Source: Crossiella sp. CA-258035 (GTDB lineage Bacteria; Actinomycetota; Actinomycetes; Mycobacteriales; Pseudonocardiaceae). Taken from it: DNA of 64,000 nt. Positions 41,275 through 51,303 of this stretch are shown here, one piece after another. Below the pieces are notes generated by a model. The model was given only the letters and a program-made list of their open reading frames with translations. It was not told the origin of the DNA and made no database searches. How positions within the stretch are numbered: the stretch's first letter is position 1; the number at the start of each line of letters is the position of its first letter. A program made the translations under genes and the position numbers. The DNA lies in the NCBI RefSeq assembly GCF_030064675.1, contig NZ_CP116413.1, positions 2,760,001 through 2,824,000 on the forward strand, written 5' to 3'.

Positions 41275-44256
41275 GTGAAGCAGGGTCTGGCATTCGCACT
41301 GCTCGGGCCGGTTCGTGCCTGGCGCGACGGAGCCGAGCTGAACCTCGGTTCCCCGCAGCAGCGGCTGACCCTGGCCACCCTGCTGCTGGCGCAAGGGCGG
41401 GCGGTCCCGGTCGAGGAGATCGCCGCCGCCCTGTGGGGCGCCGCCGTGCCCCGCGCCGCCCGCGGCACCATCCGCACCTACGTGCAACGGCTGCGCCGGG
41501 TGCTGGAGACCGCTGACGGCGAACCGGTCATCGTCTCCGCCGGTGGCGGCTACGCGGTCCGGGTGCCCGAGGAGGCCACCGACCTGGGCCGGTTCCGCCG
41601 CGCCGTGCGCGCGGCCGAAGCGGCCCGCGACCGCGGCGAGGTCAAAGCCGCGGCCGGGCTGTACAAGGAAGCCGTCGAGGAGTGGGACGGTGAGCCGCTG
41701 GCCGGGCTGCACGGCGAGACCGCCGACGCCGAACGCGCCCGGCTGCGCCGCCGCAGGATCGGCGTAGTGGAGGAGCTGGCCACCCTCGAACTGGAGCTGG
41801 GCCGCTGTCCCGACCTGGTCGACCGGCTCGCCGCCGAAGCTCAGGCCGAACCGCTGCGCGAGCGGCTGCACGAGCTGCTCATGCTCGCCCTCTACCGGGC
41901 AGGCCGCCAGGCCGAGGCGCTGACCGCCTTCGACACCCTGCGCAAGCTGCTGGCCGAGGAGCTCGGCGTCGACCCCGCGCCCAGCGTGCGCGAGCTGCAC
42001 CACCGCATCCTGCGCGCCGACCCCGAACTGCTCGGCCAGGCCCGGCCACGACCGGCCCCGCCGCAGGCCGCGCCCGCGGTCACCCCCGCCCAGCTGCCGC
42101 CGGACCTGCCCGCCTTCATCGGCCGCGAGGACGAGCTGGCCGCGCTCACCGTGCCCGAGCAGCCCGACCGGCACTGCCCGGCGGTGGCCGTCGTGCACGG
42201 CACCCCCGGCGTCGGCAAGACCACCTTCGCCGTGCGCTGGGCGCACCGGGTGGCCGCGCGGTTCCCGAACGGCCAGCTCTACGTCGACCTGCGCGGCTTC
42301 GAACCCGAAGGCGTCGCGGTCGAGCCACGCGAAGCGGTGTGGGGCCTGCTGGACGCCCTGGCCGTGCCCACCCAGCTGCGCCCGGACGGCCTGGACCCAC
42401 TGACCGCGCTCTACCGCAGCGTGCTCGCCGGACGCCGCTGCCTGATCCTGCTGGACAACGCCCGCGACACCGCCCAGGTGCTGCCGCTGTTACCCGGCAA
42501 CCCGAACTGCTTCGTGCTGGTCACCAGCCGGGTCGAGCTGTCAGGGCTGGTCGCGGCCACTGGCGCGCACACCGTGGCGCTGGACATCCTCAGCGAGGAG
42601 GAGGCCACCGGCTTCCTGGCCCGCCGCCTCGGCCAGGCCAGGGTCGAGGCCGAACCGGCGGCGGTGCGCGAGATCATCGCCGCCTGCGCCCGGCTGCCGC
42701 TGGCGCTGGCCGTGGTCTGCGCCCGCGCCGCCTACCACCCGGCGTTCAGCCTGGCCGCGGTCGCCGAGGAGCTCGACGCCGCGCGCGGCGGACTGGACGC
42801 CTTCACCGGCGCGGACAGCCGCACCGACGTCCGCTCCGTGCTGTCCTGGTCCTACCGGGCGCTGTCGGTGCCGGCCGCCCGGCTGTTCCGGCTGCTGTCC
42901 TTCCACCCGGCCACCAGCGTCGACCTGCGCGCCGCGGCCAGCCTGGCCGGTCTGCCGGCCGCCCGCGCGCGGGCCCTGTTCCGCGAGCTGACCGCCGCGC
43001 ACCTGGTCGCCGAGGTCGCCCCCGGGCGCTTCCACACCCACGACCTGCTGCGCGCCTACGCCCTGGAGCTGGTCTCCGTCCAGGACAGCGCCGCCGACCA
43101 GCGCGCCGTGCTGCGCCGCGGCCTGGACTACCACCTGCACACCGCGCGCACCGCGGCCCGGATGCTCTCCGCGCACCAGGACCTGCCCGCGCCCGGCGAG
43201 ATCGACCCGGCGGTCAGCCCGCGCGGTTTCGCCAGCTACGAGCAGGCCCTGGACTGGTTCATCCTGGAACACGCGGTGCTCATCGGCCTGGTGCAGCGCG
43301 CGGCCGCCGCCGGGTTCGAACAGCACGCCTGGCAGCTGGCCTGGATGATGCGGCACTACCTGGACTGGGCCGGGCACTGGCGGGACCTGGAGACGGTGCA
43401 CCGGACCGCGCTGCGGGCGGCCACCGAGGCCGGCGACGCGGCCGGGGTGGCCTACGCCCGCCGCGGCCTGGCCAGGATCGAGGCCCACCACGGCCGCTTC
43501 GCCCAGGCCAGGGCGCTGCTGGCGGAGTCGCTGACCGGGTTCACCATCGCCGGGGACACCCTGGCCCGCGCCTACACCCACCGCCAGGCCATCGGCGTCC
43601 GCCAGCTCGAAGGCGACTACGCCGGAGCCCTGGAGGAGGCCGCCGCGGCGCTGGCCCTGTTCCGCGCCGCCGGGTCCGCGGTCGGTGAGGGCGCCGGACT
43701 GCTCGGCCTGGCCGCCAGCCAGACCCGCCTGGGCCGCCACGAGGACGCGCTGCTCTCCGGCCGCCGGGCCCTCGACCTGCTGATGGCCGCCGGCGACCTC
43801 TACGACCTGGCCCTGGCCCTGGACGTGCTGGGCCGCGCCAGCTCCGCGCTGGGCCGCTTCGCCGAGGCCGCCGACTACCGCGAGCGCGGTATCGAGCTGT
43901 CCCGCTCGATGGCCAACCGCGGCGACTTCGTCACCTCGCTGCTGCACCGCATGGTCACCTCCGCGCTGATCTACCTCAGCGAGGCCCGCCACCTGGCCGG
44001 TCAGACCGAGCGGGCCAACCGGGCGCTGCGCGAGGCGCTGACCCGGCTGCGCGAGGAGCTCGACGAGCCCTACCTGGTCGTCGGCGGCGCGGACGGCGCC
44101 ACCGACGCGGCCCTGCGCGAGGTGCTGGCCACGCTGGCGGAGTTCCTGGCCGAGCCGGACGAGGGCGCGGACTGGTACGAGCGGGCGGGCACGGTGCTGC
44201 ACAAGGTGGTCAGCACCGCGGAGGAACTGGGTCTGGGCGCGTACCTGTCCGAATGA
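41275..44256 (+). CDS. SARP/AfsR-type regulator with BTAD, NB-ARC and TPR domains
   Basis: This 993-residue pleiotropic regulator has an N-terminal OmpR-type winged helix (about 5-95) and bacterial transcriptional activation domain (about 100-250). A STAND ATPase follows, with Walker A GTPGVGKT (about 308-315), Walker B LILLDNA and GCPLA-type LPLALAVVCARA. A TPR-like region extends from about 620 to the end. The GTG start has AAGGGGA upstream. Such proteins activate secondary-metabolite or morphological genes in response to ATP and kinase signals. Its 3' end overlaps the next, convergent SARP gene by 47 bp. Confidence 0.85.
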   Translation: MKQGLAFALLGPVRAWRDGAELNLGSPQQRLTLATLLLAQGRAVPVEEIAAALWGAAVPRAARGTIRTYVQRLRRVLETADGEPVIVSAGGGYAVRVPEEATDLGRFRRAVRAAEAARDRGEVKAAAGLYKEAVEEWDGEPLAGLHGETADAERARLRRRRIGVVEELATLELELGRCPDLVDRLAAEAQAEPLRERLHELLMLALYRAGRQAEALTAFDTLRKLLAEELGVDPAPSVRELHHRILRADPELLGQARPRPAPPQAAPAVTPAQLPPDLPAFIGREDELAALTVPEQPDRHCPAVAVVHGTPGVGKTTFAVRWAHRVAARFPNGQLYVDLRGFEPEGVAVEPREAVWGLLDALAVPTQLRPDGLDPLTALYRSVLAGRRCLILLDNARDTAQVLPLLPGNPNCFVLVTSRVELSGLVAATGAHTVALDILSEEEATGFLARRLGQARVEAEPAAVREIIAACARLPLALAVVCARAAYHPAFSLAAVAEELDAARGGLDAFTGADSRTDVRSVLSWSYRALSVPAARLFRLLSFHPATSVDLRAAASLAGLPAARARALFRELTAAHLVAEVAPGRFHTHDLLRAYALELVSVQDSAADQRAVLRRGLDYHLHTARTAARMLSAHQDLPAPGEIDPAVSPRGFASYEQALDWFILEHAVLIGLVQRAAAAGFEQHAWQLAWMMRHYLDWAGHWRDLETVHRTALRAATEAGDAAGVAYARRGLARIEAHHGRFAQARALLAESLTGFTIAGDTLARAYTHRQAIGVRQLEGDYAGALEEAAAALALFRAAGSAVGEGAGLLGLAASQTRLGRHEDALLSGRRALDLLMAAGDLYDLALALDVLGRASSALGRFAEAADYRERGIELSRSMANRGDFVTSLLHRMVTSALIYLSEARHLAGQTERANRALREALTRLREELDEPYLVVGGADGATDAALREVLATLAEFLAEPDEGADWYERAGTVLHKVVSTAEELGLGAYLSE

Positions 44257-47170
44257 GACGGGCGATCCGCTCGACGTCGCCCCGCTCACCCGGCGGCAGC
44301 GGCGCGCCCACCGAGGCCCGCAACCCGGTGGCCCGCGCCAGCGACTCGGCCGCCAGCTGACGGTCCCCGGCCAGCGCGTGCGCGCCCGCGAGTCCTTCCA
44401 GGGCCAGCGCGACCGCCCTCGGATCACCGACCGCCTGCGCGGCCGCGAGCCCTTCCCGGTGCAGGGCAAGGCATTCCGCCGCCTGACCACGCTGCTCGGC
44501 CAGGAAACCCAGCTCGGCCAGGATCAGCGCGACCCCGGCCGCGCCGTCGAAGCGGCGGCACCAGTCCAGCCAGCTCCGCAGCCACCGCTCGGCGGCCGCG
44601 AACTCGCCCCGGCGGCGCGCGATGAGGCCCAGGCCGACCTCGGCGAACTGCCTGCCGCGCTGATGCGACTGCTCGGTGGCCAGCCGCGCGGCCACGGTGT
44701 GCAGCTCTTCCGCGCGCGCCAGCTCGCCGGTGAGCAGGGCCAGCCGGCCGAGACCGGCGTACTCGTAGGCGGCCTCGGTCCACAGCCCGAGCGACTCGGC
44801 CAGCCGCAGCGCCCGCTCGTGACCGCGCGCCGCGGCCGGGTAGTCGCCGCCGATCTGGGCGAGCAGGGTGTCGATCTGCCCGGCCTTGAGCTGTCCCCAG
44901 CGGTCGCCGAGGTCGAGGAACCGGGCGGCGCACTCGGCGCCCAGCGCCCGCGCGGTGGTCAGGTCGCCCGCGGCCAGCGCCAGGGCGGCGCGGGTGTGCA
45001 GGGTGGCGGCCGCGCCCCAGCGCTCGCCCGCGGCGGTGAACGCGGCGTGTGCCCGCTCGGCCCAGGCGGCGGTGGCCGCAGGCGGCCCGAAGTCGCTGCG
45101 CGCCAAGCCGAGGAACCATTCCAGGTGGGTCCGCCTGCTCTCCTGGGCGATGGGGGAGAGGTCGGGGTCGGCGGGTTCGGGCAGGTCCGGGTCCCGGATG
45201 AGCAGGGCGAAGGCGGCCACCCACGCCGACGCCTCGGCCCGCACGGCGTCGGTGTCGTGGCCGGGCGTGTCGAGCAGCGCGGTGAGGGTGCGGTGAGCCT
45301 CGCCGTAGCGGCCGCGCAGATACCAGTACCAGCCCAGCGCGTTGGCCAGCCGCAGCGCGGCCGGGGCGGGACCGGTGAGCGCGCGGCGCAGGTTGGCCGA
45401 CTCGATGTCCAAGCGCCGCAACCAGATCCGCTGCTGCGGGCCGCGCAGGTGCCGGTCGGCCTCCTCGGCCAGGGCCAGGTAGTGCGCCTGGTGCCGCTGC
45501 CGGAGCCGCTGCTGTTCGGCCGGGTCTAGCTGCTCGGCGGCGAAGGCCGCCACGGACTCCAGCAGCCGGTAGCGCGGGCCGTCCGCGGTCTCGGCCATCA
45601 CCACCAGCGAACGATCCACCAGGCCCGCCACCAGGTTCAGCGTCCCCGGCAGCGCGCAGACCGCCTCGGCCGCGGCCAGGTCGCCGCCGTCGGCGAGCAC
45701 GGACAGGCGGCACAGCGCGGCCCGTTCCTGTTCGCTCAGCGGCTGCCAGCTCCAGTCGATCACCGCGCGCAGCGTGCGCTGCCGGGCAGGCGCGCCGCGG
45801 TTTCCGTTGTCCAGCAAGGAGAACCGGTCGTCCAGGCGGTCGGCCAGCGCCCGCACACCGAGCGCGGGCACCCGGGTGGCGGCCAGTTCCAGTGCCAGCG
45901 GCAGGCCGTCCAGGCGACGGCAGATGACCGCCACCGCCGCCGGGTCCAGCCGGGCGCCCGGCGCGGCCGCGGCGGCCCGCGCGGTGAACAGCTCGGCCGC
46001 CTCGGCCGGGGCCAGCGGCGGCACCGGGAAGCGGTGTTCCCCAGGCACGGCAAGGGGTTCCCGGCTGGTGGCCAGCACCCGCACCCCTGGCGCGACGGCC
46101 AGCAGCCGGGTGAGCAGCCCGGCTGCCGGATCCAGCAGGTGCTCGCAGTTGTCCAGCAGCAGCACCAGGTTCCGCTCCCGCAGCGCGTCCAGGTCGCGCA
46201 CGCCGAGCACCGCGGTGACCACGTCCAGGACCTCCCCGGCGGCGGCCAGCTCAGCCAGCCACACCCCGTCGGGCGGGTCCAGCCGCCGGGCCGCCTCGAT
46301 GGCCAGCCGGGTCTTGCCGACCCCGCCCGGCCCGGTCAGGGTCACCAGCCGTGCCCGCGCCAGCAGCGCGCCCACCGCGGTCACCGCCTCCTCCCGGCCG
46401 ATCAGCTCAGCCGCGGGGGCGGGCAGGTTGGTGCGCGGCCGGACGGCCAGTTCCGGCGACCGCGTCAGGATCGCCTGGTGCAGGGCGAGCAGTTCGGGAC
46501 CGGGATCCACGCCGAGCTCCTCGGCCAGCCGCCGCCGCAGCTCGGCGTAGGCCGCCAGCGCCTCGCCCTGGCGCCCTGCCCGGTAGAGCGCGCGCAGCCG
46601 GATCCCGTGCAGCCGCTCCCGCAGCGGGTGCCGCGCCACCAGCTCACCCAGCTCGGCGGTCAGGTCCGCGCCCAGCGCCAGCCGCGCCTCGGCGTGGTCC
46701 TCCACGGCGGTCAGGCGCAGCTCTTCCAGACGTCCCACGGTGATCCGGGTGAACTCGGCGTCGGCGAACTCGGCGAAGGCCGGTCCCCGCCACAGCGCCA
46801 GCGCGTCGGTCAGCAGCTCCGCCCGCACCGCGGGCTCGGCACTGGCCCCGGCCTGCTCGAGGAGCGCCTGGAACCGCCACAGGTCCACCGAGTCGGGCTC
46901 GGCGCGCAGCAGGTAACCGGATCCGGTCGAGACGACCAGGTCCCGGCCGATGGCCTTGCGCAGCTGCCAGATCCGGGTCTGCACCGCCTGCGCCGGATCC
47001 GCGGGCGCGCGCTCGCCCCACAGGTCCTCGACCAGCCGGTCCACGCTGACCGGGCGGCCGAGGTGCTGCAGCAGGTCGGCCAGCAGCGCGCGGACCTTGA
47101 CCTCGCGGATCCGCACCGGGCCGCCGTCCTCCGCCCGCACCTCCAGCGGCCCCAGCACCCCGAACCACAC
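44210..47170 (-). CDS. SARP-type regulator with BTAD, STAND ATPase and TPR domains
   Basis: This 986-residue protein has an N-terminal winged helix ([15 protein letters not shown]) and BTAD (about 95-245), then a LuxR/AfsR-like ATPase with Walker A GPGGVGKT (about 280-287) and [10 protein letters not shown] (about 330). Winged-helix and TPR-like regions extend to the end. GTG 47170 has GGGTGAG upstream. It is divergent from an SDR gene across a 52-bp region with GAGCG heptamer repeats, so it likely regulates that gene. It is tail-to-tail with the other SARP, which may be a paralogue. Confidence 0.85.
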   Translation of the reverse strand: MWFGVLGPLEVRAEDGGPVRIREVKVRALLADLLQHLGRPVSVDRLVEDLWGERAPADPAQAVQTRIWQLRKAIGRDLVVSTGSGYLLRAEPDSVDLWRFQALLEQAGASAEPAVRAELLTDALALWRGPAFAEFADAEFTRITVGRLEELRLTAVEDHAEARLALGADLTAELGELVARHPLRERLHGIRLRALYRAGRQGEALAAYAELRRRLAEELGVDPGPELLALHQAILTRSPELAVRPRTNLPAPAAELIGREEAVTAVGALLARARLVTLTGPGGVGKTRLAIEAARRLDPPDGVWLAELAAAGEVLDVVTAVLGVRDLDALRERNLVLLLDNCEHLLDPAAGLLTRLLAVAPGVRVLATSREPLAVPGEHRFPVPPLAPAEAAELFTARAAAAAPGARLDPAAVAVICRRLDGLPLALELAATRVPALGVRALADRLDDRFSLLDNGNRGAPARQRTLRAVIDWSWQPLSEQERAALCRLSVLADGGDLAAAEAVCALPGTLNLVAGLVDRSLVVMAETADGPRYRLLESVAAFAAEQLDPAEQQRLRQRHQAHYLALAEEADRHLRGPQQRIWLRRLDIESANLRRALTGPAPAALRLANALGWYWYLRGRYGEAHRTLTALLDTPGHDTDAVRAEASAWVAAFALLIRDPDLPEPADPDLSPIAQESRRTHLEWFLGLARSDFGPPAATAAWAERAHAAFTAAGERWGAAATLHTRAALALAAGDLTTARALGAECAARFLDLGDRWGQLKAGQIDTLLAQIGGDYPAAARGHERALRLAESLGLWTEAAYEYAGLGRLALLTGELARAEELHTVAARLATEQSHQRGRQFAEVGLGLIARRRGEFAAAERWLRSWLDWCRRFDGAAGVALILAELGFLAEQRGQAAECLALHREGLAAAQAVGDPRAVALALEGLAGAHALAGDRQLAAESLARATGLRASVGAPLPPGERGDVERIARLIRTGTRPDPVPPRC

Positions 47171-47184
47171 CGGCTCACCCTATC

Positions 47185-47213
47185 CGGAGCGGACCTGGAG
47201 CGGATCAAGAGCG
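47185..47213 (+). promoter_or_regulatory. three GAGCG heptamers at 11-bp spacing (SARP operator)
   Basis: CGGAGCG (47185), TGGAGCG (47196) and AAGAGCG (47207) are spaced exactly 11 bp, between a SARP gene and a divergent SDR. Known SARP heptamers (TCGAGCG) share the GAGCG core and period. The last heptamer is 9 bp from the SDR start, so a leaderless or very short message is implied. Confidence 0.5.
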
Positions 47214-47222
47214 CACCCGGCC

Positions 47223-48002
47223 ATGGTTGCCACCGTGAACAACACCTACGCAGACAAGAAGGCCGTGGTCACCGGCGGTACCCACGGCATGGGCCGGGCC
47301 GTCGTGCACGCCCTGCTCGACCGCGGCGCCGAGGTCCTGCTCACCGGCCGCAACCCCGCCAACCTGGCCGCCGCCCGCACCGAGCTGGCCGGCCGCCGCG
47401 CGCACGTCCTGCCCTCCGACGCCACCGACCTCGCCGACATCGCCGAGCTGGCCACCCGCACCGCCGACACCCTGGGCCGGATCGACCTGCTGTTCGTCAA
47501 CGTCGGCCTGGCCCGCCTGGAACCCTTCGCCGAGGTCACCGAAGCCAGCTACGACGAGACCTTCGCGGTCAACACCAAGGGCGCGTTCTTCACCGTCCAG
47601 CGCCTGGCCCCGCTGCTGGCCGACGGCGGCGCGGTGGTGCTGACCACCTCGATCGCCGACGAGGGCGGCACCGACATCCTGACCGCCTACTCCGGCGCGA
47701 AGGCCGCGGTCCGCGCCTTCGCCAAGGGCATGGCCAGCGCGCTGCTGCCGAGGAACATCCGGGTCAACGTGGTCGCCCCCGGCTTCGTGGACACCCCGAC
47801 CATGGGCATCGCCGGCCTGTCCGCGGCGGAGCGGGCCGCCTTCACCGCCGAGGGCGACGCGGTGACCCCGATGGGCCGCCACGGCACTCCGGCCGAGGTC
47901 GCCGCCGCGGTGCTGTTCCTGGCCTTCGAGGCCACCTTCACCACCGGTGCCCGCCTCACCGTGGACGGCGGCATCGGCCAGGCCATCAGCCGGCCCCGGT
48001 AG
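47223..48002 (+). CDS. short-chain dehydrogenase/reductase (SDR)
   Basis: This 259-residue classical SDR has the cofactor motif TGGTHGMG (17-24), NVG at 93-95, catalytic Ser143, Tyr156 and Lys160 (YSGAK) and the PGFVDTP segment. It is likely NADP-dependent, given basic residues after strand 2 (TGRN). Substrate unknown. ATG 47223 is used; GTG 47235 is possible. Divergent from a SARP gene, which probably controls it. Confidence 0.9.
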   Translation: MVATVNNTYADKKAVVTGGTHGMGRAVVHALLDRGAEVLLTGRNPANLAAARTELAGRRAHVLPSDATDLADIAELATRTADTLGRIDLLFVNVGLARLEPFAEVTEASYDETFAVNTKGAFFTVQRLAPLLADGGAVVLTTSIADEGGTDILTAYSGAKAAVRAFAKGMASALLPRNIRVNVVAPGFVDTPTMGIAGLSAAERAAFTAEGDAVTPMGRHGTPAEVAAAVLFLAFEATFTTGARLTVDGGIGQAISRPR

Positions 48003-48014
48003 CTCAGTCGCGGA

Positions 48015-48995
48015 TCAGTCGGCTGTCGGCGACCACTGCTCGCCCCAGCCGACCTCCCGGGCCGCCCGGTAGTCCGCGCCGTGCCGCTTGGTCACCGTCA
48101 CCTCGGCCAGCCCGTCCGCGCCGGTGCACAGCCGCAGCGACACCAAACCCTTGCGCTTCACCGGATACCGCAGCACCCGGTTCGCCGCCCGAGCGGCCGG
48201 TTCGTTCGCCACCGCGACGTAGGAGAACTTCTCGTCCTCGAAGTTGAGCGTGCCCTCCTTGATCACCCGGTGCGCGCCGAGCCTGGGCAGCCGCGCGGCG
48301 AAGTGGCACCAGTCCCGCCCCGGCGTGATCGGGCAGTCCCGCTGGTGCGGGCACGGCGCGACCACCGAGCGGCCCAGCCCGATCAGCTCGTCCCTGGCCC
48401 GCAGCACCCGCTCGTACCCGGCCGGGGTGCCCGGTTCGATCAGCACCAGCAGCCGCGCCGACCCGGCCAGCCAGCGCACCGTGGCCGCCCGCACCGGCTC
48501 CGGCAGCTCACCGAGCACATAGGACAGTGTCACCACGTCCGCGGCCGGGGCCTCGGCGGCCGGGTCGATCCGCCCGCGCCGCCAGCTGGTGCCGCGCAGC
48601 CGCGCCGACCCGGCCATCAGCTTCCGCCCGAGCGCCACCACTTCTGGGGCCTGTTCCAGCACGCTCAGCTCGGTCAGCGACGGCCAGGTCTCCGCCGCCG
48701 CCCACACCGCCGTGCCGGTGCCGCCGCCGACGTCGACCAGGCTGCGCGGCGCGAACTCCGGCAGCTGCCCAGCCACCTCGGCCAGCGCGGCGCGCACCGC
48801 GGCGTAGGTGCCGGGCATGCGGTACCCGGCGTAGGCGGCCGCGTCCACCGGGCTGACCAGGATCGGCTCGGTCGCGGCCACGCCCTGCCGGTAGCGGGTG
48901 ATCAGCCGGGTGACCGCGCGCGCCAGCTCCGGCTGCGGGAAACCGCGCAGCGCGGTGTCCAATGCGGACTGGAGTTCCTCGGGCAGGGCGGTCAT
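48015..48995 (-). CDS. Rsm22-type small-subunit rRNA methyltransferase-like protein
   Basis: This 326-residue protein has a SAM motif I VDVGGGTGTA (about 88-97) and the Rsm22 cysteine cluster, APCPHQRDCP...DWCHF (about 205-225), thought to hold an iron-sulfur cluster. A C-terminal KFSYVAVA segment is also typical. Rsm22/METTL17 proteins act on the small ribosomal subunit. The start at 48995 (MTALPEELQ) is chosen; the longer frame upstream is Arg-rich shadow. Convergent with the SDR gene. Confidence 0.8.
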   Translation of the reverse strand: MTALPEELQSALDTALRGFPQPELARAVTRLITRYRQGVAATEPILVSPVDAAAYAGYRMPGTYAAVRAALAEVAGQLPEFAPRSLVDVGGGTGTAVWAAAETWPSLTELSVLEQAPEVVALGRKLMAGSARLRGTSWRRGRIDPAAEAPAADVVTLSYVLGELPEPVRAATVRWLAGSARLLVLIEPGTPAGYERVLRARDELIGLGRSVVAPCPHQRDCPITPGRDWCHFAARLPRLGAHRVIKEGTLNFEDEKFSYVAVANEPAARAANRVLRYPVKRKGLVSLRLCTGADGLAEVTVTKRHGADYRAAREVGWGEQWSPTAD

Positions 48996-49107
48996 GGCAC
49001 GGATTCTGCCTTCCCGCCGGCGGCCCTCGGCGTGCGCCTCCGGTCGCGGGTCCCACCGCTCCAGGGTGCCGTTCGCGCCAGCCGCAAGGTCCCGGCCAAC
49101 CGGTCGG

Positions 49108-49761
49108 TCAGGTGGCCGCGAGCCCCGCCAGCTCCGGCGCGACCTTCTCCGCCAGCGAGTGCGCCTGCTCCCGCGACTGACTGGCCAGCTCCCGCAGCTC
49201 GGCCATGGCCGGGTTGACATCGGCCAGGGTCAGCTCGGCGTCGACCACCCGGAGGTCCATCGCGAACACATCGGCCAGGATGCGGTGCAGCCACGGCGTC
49301 CCGTGGTCCCAGCCCTCCCGGGGCGTGCCGGGCCCGTAGCCGCCGCCCCGCGCCACGATCAACGCCGCGGGCCTGCCCTTGAGCGGCTGCTGCCCCGAGG
49401 CCGGGGACAGCCGGGGCTCGGTGAGCAGCAGGTCGATCCAGGCCTTGGCCTGCTGCGGCACCCCGAAGTTGTACAGCGGCGCGGTCAGCAGCAACCCGTC
49501 CGCGCCCAGCAGCTCATCGACCAGTTCGGTGGCCAGCCCGGCCGCCGCCCGGTGCCCGTCAGTCCACTCTTCAGGGGGGGTCCACCCGGTGGCGACGGAG
49601 TTCGCCCAGGCGTCGGCGGGCAGCGGATGCCGCCCGAGGTCACGGCGCGTCACCGGGGTGCCGGGCCGCGCGGCGAGCCAGTGCCGCTCGAAGGTGTCAC
49701 CCAGCGCCCGGCTGACCGAGCCCTCGGTCCGAATGCTCGAGTCCACACGCAGCAGAGTCAT
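49108..49761 (-). CDS. FMN-dependent NADH azoreductase-like flavodoxin-fold enzyme
   Basis: This 217-residue flavodoxin-fold quinone/azoreductase of the AzoR type has SSIRTEGSVSRALGD (FMN phosphate loop, about 8-22), LLTAPLYNFGVPQQAKAWID (about 91-110) and GGGYGPGTPREGWDH. The ATG at 49761 has GGAGGGAAG upstream. It is divergently transcribed from a MarR gene with an operator between them, the usual arrangement for quinone-stress control. Confidence 0.9.
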   Translation of the reverse strand: MTLLRVDSSIRTEGSVSRALGDTFERHWLAARPGTPVTRRDLGRHPLPADAWANSVATGWTPPEEWTDGHRAAAGLATELVDELLGADGLLLTAPLYNFGVPQQAKAWIDLLLTEPRLSPASGQQPLKGRPAALIVARGGGYGPGTPREGWDHGTPWLHRILADVFAMDLRVVDAELTLADVNPAMAELRELASQSREQAHSLAEKVAPELAGLAAT

Positions 49762-49802
49762 CGTCTTCCCTCCAGAAGCGCTGCTCCCCAGAACAGCTGT
49801 CC

Positions 49803-49842
49803 ACAAGATGTTCTGCTCAACAGACCATCTTGTCAACAGAAC
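49803..49842. promoter_or_regulatory. MarR operator and azoreductase promoter
   Basis: ACAAGATG (49803-49810) and CATCTTGT (49826-49833) form an inverted repeat, and TCAACAGA occurs twice 17 bp apart. On the minus strand TTGACA (49837-49832) and GAACAT are 17 bp apart, so the repeats overlap the azoreductase promoter. The MarR product is the obvious ligand-responsive repressor. Confidence 0.5.
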
Positions 49843-49876
49843 GTATCCCCGGCCACAAACGGCATAGGATGAGCAG

Positions 49877-50383
49877 GTGACCCGAAACCACCATCGACCA
49901 GCGCAGTTCGACTTCGGCCTGGCGCTGAGCGCGGTCGTGCGGGGTTACTTCAAAGCCGCCGACCGCGCGGTAGACGACCTGCCCGGCGGCCCCCGCGGCT
50001 ACCAGGTGCTCAGCGCCGCGGCCCGCGGCGAGGCCCCCAGCCAGATCGCCCTGGCCCAGCAACTCGGCGTCGACCGCACCGTCATGACCTACCTGCTGGA
50101 CGACCTGGAACGCGCCGGCTTCGTCGAACGCCGCCCCGACCCCGCCGACCGCCGCTCCCGCCAGATCGTCATCACCGCCCCAGGCCAACAAGAACTCTGC
50201 CGCCTGGAACGCAAACTCAACGCGGTCGAAGACACCGTCCTAACCCCCCTCACCCCCACCGAACGCGAAACCCTCCGCGACATGCTGTCCCGCCTGGCCG
50301 CCTACGCCGGCGACGTCCCCAACGCCTGCCAACTCGCCGAACACACCCTCACCGACCCTTCCAAACCCACCGGCTCCTGCTGA
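49877..50383 (+). CDS. MarR-family regulator
   Basis: This 168-residue winged-helix regulator has GEAPSQIALAQQLGVDRTVMTYLLDD (recognition helices, about 51-76) and the wing ERRPDPADRRSRQIVIT (about 83-99). GTG start with AGGATGAG upstream. Likely represses the divergent azoreductase and itself until a phenolic or quinone ligand binds; this is inference from the family and arrangement. Confidence 0.9.
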   Translation: MTRNHHRPAQFDFGLALSAVVRGYFKAADRAVDDLPGGPRGYQVLSAAARGEAPSQIALAQQLGVDRTVMTYLLDDLERAGFVERRPDPADRRSRQIVITAPGQQELCRLERKLNAVEDTVLTPLTPTERETLRDMLSRLAAYAGDVPNACQLAEHTLTDPSKPTGSC

Positions 50384-50480
50384 CCCACCCGGCCGCGCTG
50401 GTTTTGGCCCTCGGAAGCGGCCCCGCTATGCTCGGCTAGTCGCTTGACCAGCACGTTCGCCGCAGCGGCCGCGCCACCCA

Positions 50481-50570
50481 AGCCGAAGATCAGGACGAGA
50501 AGCAACCTTTTCGGCCGGAAAAGCGTTCCGCAGAGGAAGCGGCGGGCGGGGCGGGGAACACGCGGGCCGG
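50481..50570 (+). repeat. 90-bp dispersed repeat, copy 1
   Basis: Starts AGCCGAAGATCAGGACG, contains the hairpin CTTTTC-ggccg-GAAAAG and CGTTCCGCAGAGGAAGCGG, and ends in a G-rich run. An inverted copy lies at 56113-56208. Here it sits between convergent genes, so the hairpin could end transcription from both sides. Confidence 0.7.
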
Positions 50571-50606
50571 GCCCGGGTCACACGGGTCCGAAGAAGCGGT
50601 GTGGCG

Positions 50607-50727
50607 GCCGGGCGAGCAAGCGGTGTGACGGGCCGGGACGAGCAGGCGGTATGGCGCGGCCGGGGCGAGCAAGAGGTGTGGCCGGGACGAGCAAGAGGCG
50701 TGGCGGTGGCGGCCGGGGCGAGGCAGG
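50607..50727 (+). repeat. imperfect tandem repeat
   Basis: Five degenerate units of about 23-28 bp sharing GCCGGG(G/A)CGAGCA(A)G. No coding role seen. Confidence 0.6.
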
Positions 50728-50821
50728 TCGGCACCGGCAGATCGGCCCTGGGCGGCCCTGGTGGATCGGCATCGCTGAGGCCGGCCGGCACCGGGCAGGA
50801 CGGGCGTCGACGACTCGCGGC

Positions 50822-50878
50822 CCAGCGGTTCGCGTTGCGATCCAGCGGTTCGCGTTGCGGCCCGGCGGTTCGCGTGCG
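50822..50878 (+). repeat. three 20-bp tandem units
   Basis: CCAGCGGTTCGCGTTGCG repeats at 50822 and 50842, with a diverged third unit at 50862; exact 20-bp period. It ends close to the HxlR stop. Confidence 0.65.
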
Positions 50879-50893
50879 CGCTGGTTCGCGGGG

Positions 50894-51208
50894 TCACAGG
50901 TGTTCGCGGCCCCAGGCGCCGAGGGGGCGGAGTGCCTCGTTGAGGGCGATGCCGCGCGGCGTCAGCGAGTACTCGACGTGCGGCACCGGTCCGGGGCGGG
51001 CGTGCCGGTCGATGATCCCGTCGGCGATCAGCTCGCGGAGTTGGTCGGTGAGCACCTTCTCGCTGACGCCGGGCACCAATCGCCGGAGTTCGCCGTAGCG
51101 CTGCGGCTGCTGGCCGAGGGCCCACAGGATGAGGACCTTCCACTTGCCGCTGATGACCTCCATCGCGGCGTCCAGGCCGCAGTGGGTCGGGCGGGTTCGG
51201 ACGCTCAT
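50894..51208 (-). CDS. HxlR-family transcriptional regulator
   Basis: This 104-residue winged-helix protein has the HxlR signature: CGLDAAMEVISGKWKVLILW (about 10-29), RYGELRRLVPGVSEKVLTDQ (about 37-56) and the wing HVEYSLTPRGIAL. ATG 51208 is preferred; the frame extends 14 codons further without a ribosome-binding site. It is divergent from an NADP-dependent reductase gene with 95 bp between starts, so it probably regulates that gene; HxlR proteins often respond to aldehydes or redox stress. Confidence 0.9.
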   Translation of the reverse strand: MSVRTRPTHCGLDAAMEVISGKWKVLILWALGQQPQRYGELRRLVPGVSEKVLTDQLRELIADGIIDRHARPGPVPHVEYSLTPRGIALNEALRPLGAWGREHL

Positions 51209-51303
51209 GTGCGCACCCCCAATCGAGGCCAGGATAACGCCGTGGGGCACGCACTTTGATGTGCGTACTTGAGGTGAATTGCGGGGCGGCCTAGGTTGAA
51301 AAT

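Larger units (their letters stand above)
50384..50893. other. 510-bp gap between convergent genes, rich in repeats
   Basis: No credible gene. It contains one copy of a 90-bp repeat (50481-50570), a ~23-28-bp imperfect tandem repeat (about 50607-50727) and three 20-bp units (50822-50878). Open frames on both strands here are Arg/Gly/Pro-rich artefacts. Confidence 0.6.

Noticed and set aside
46034-48247. 737-codon plus-strand frame
   Set aside because: Runs antisense through a SARP gene and out of frame through the SDR.
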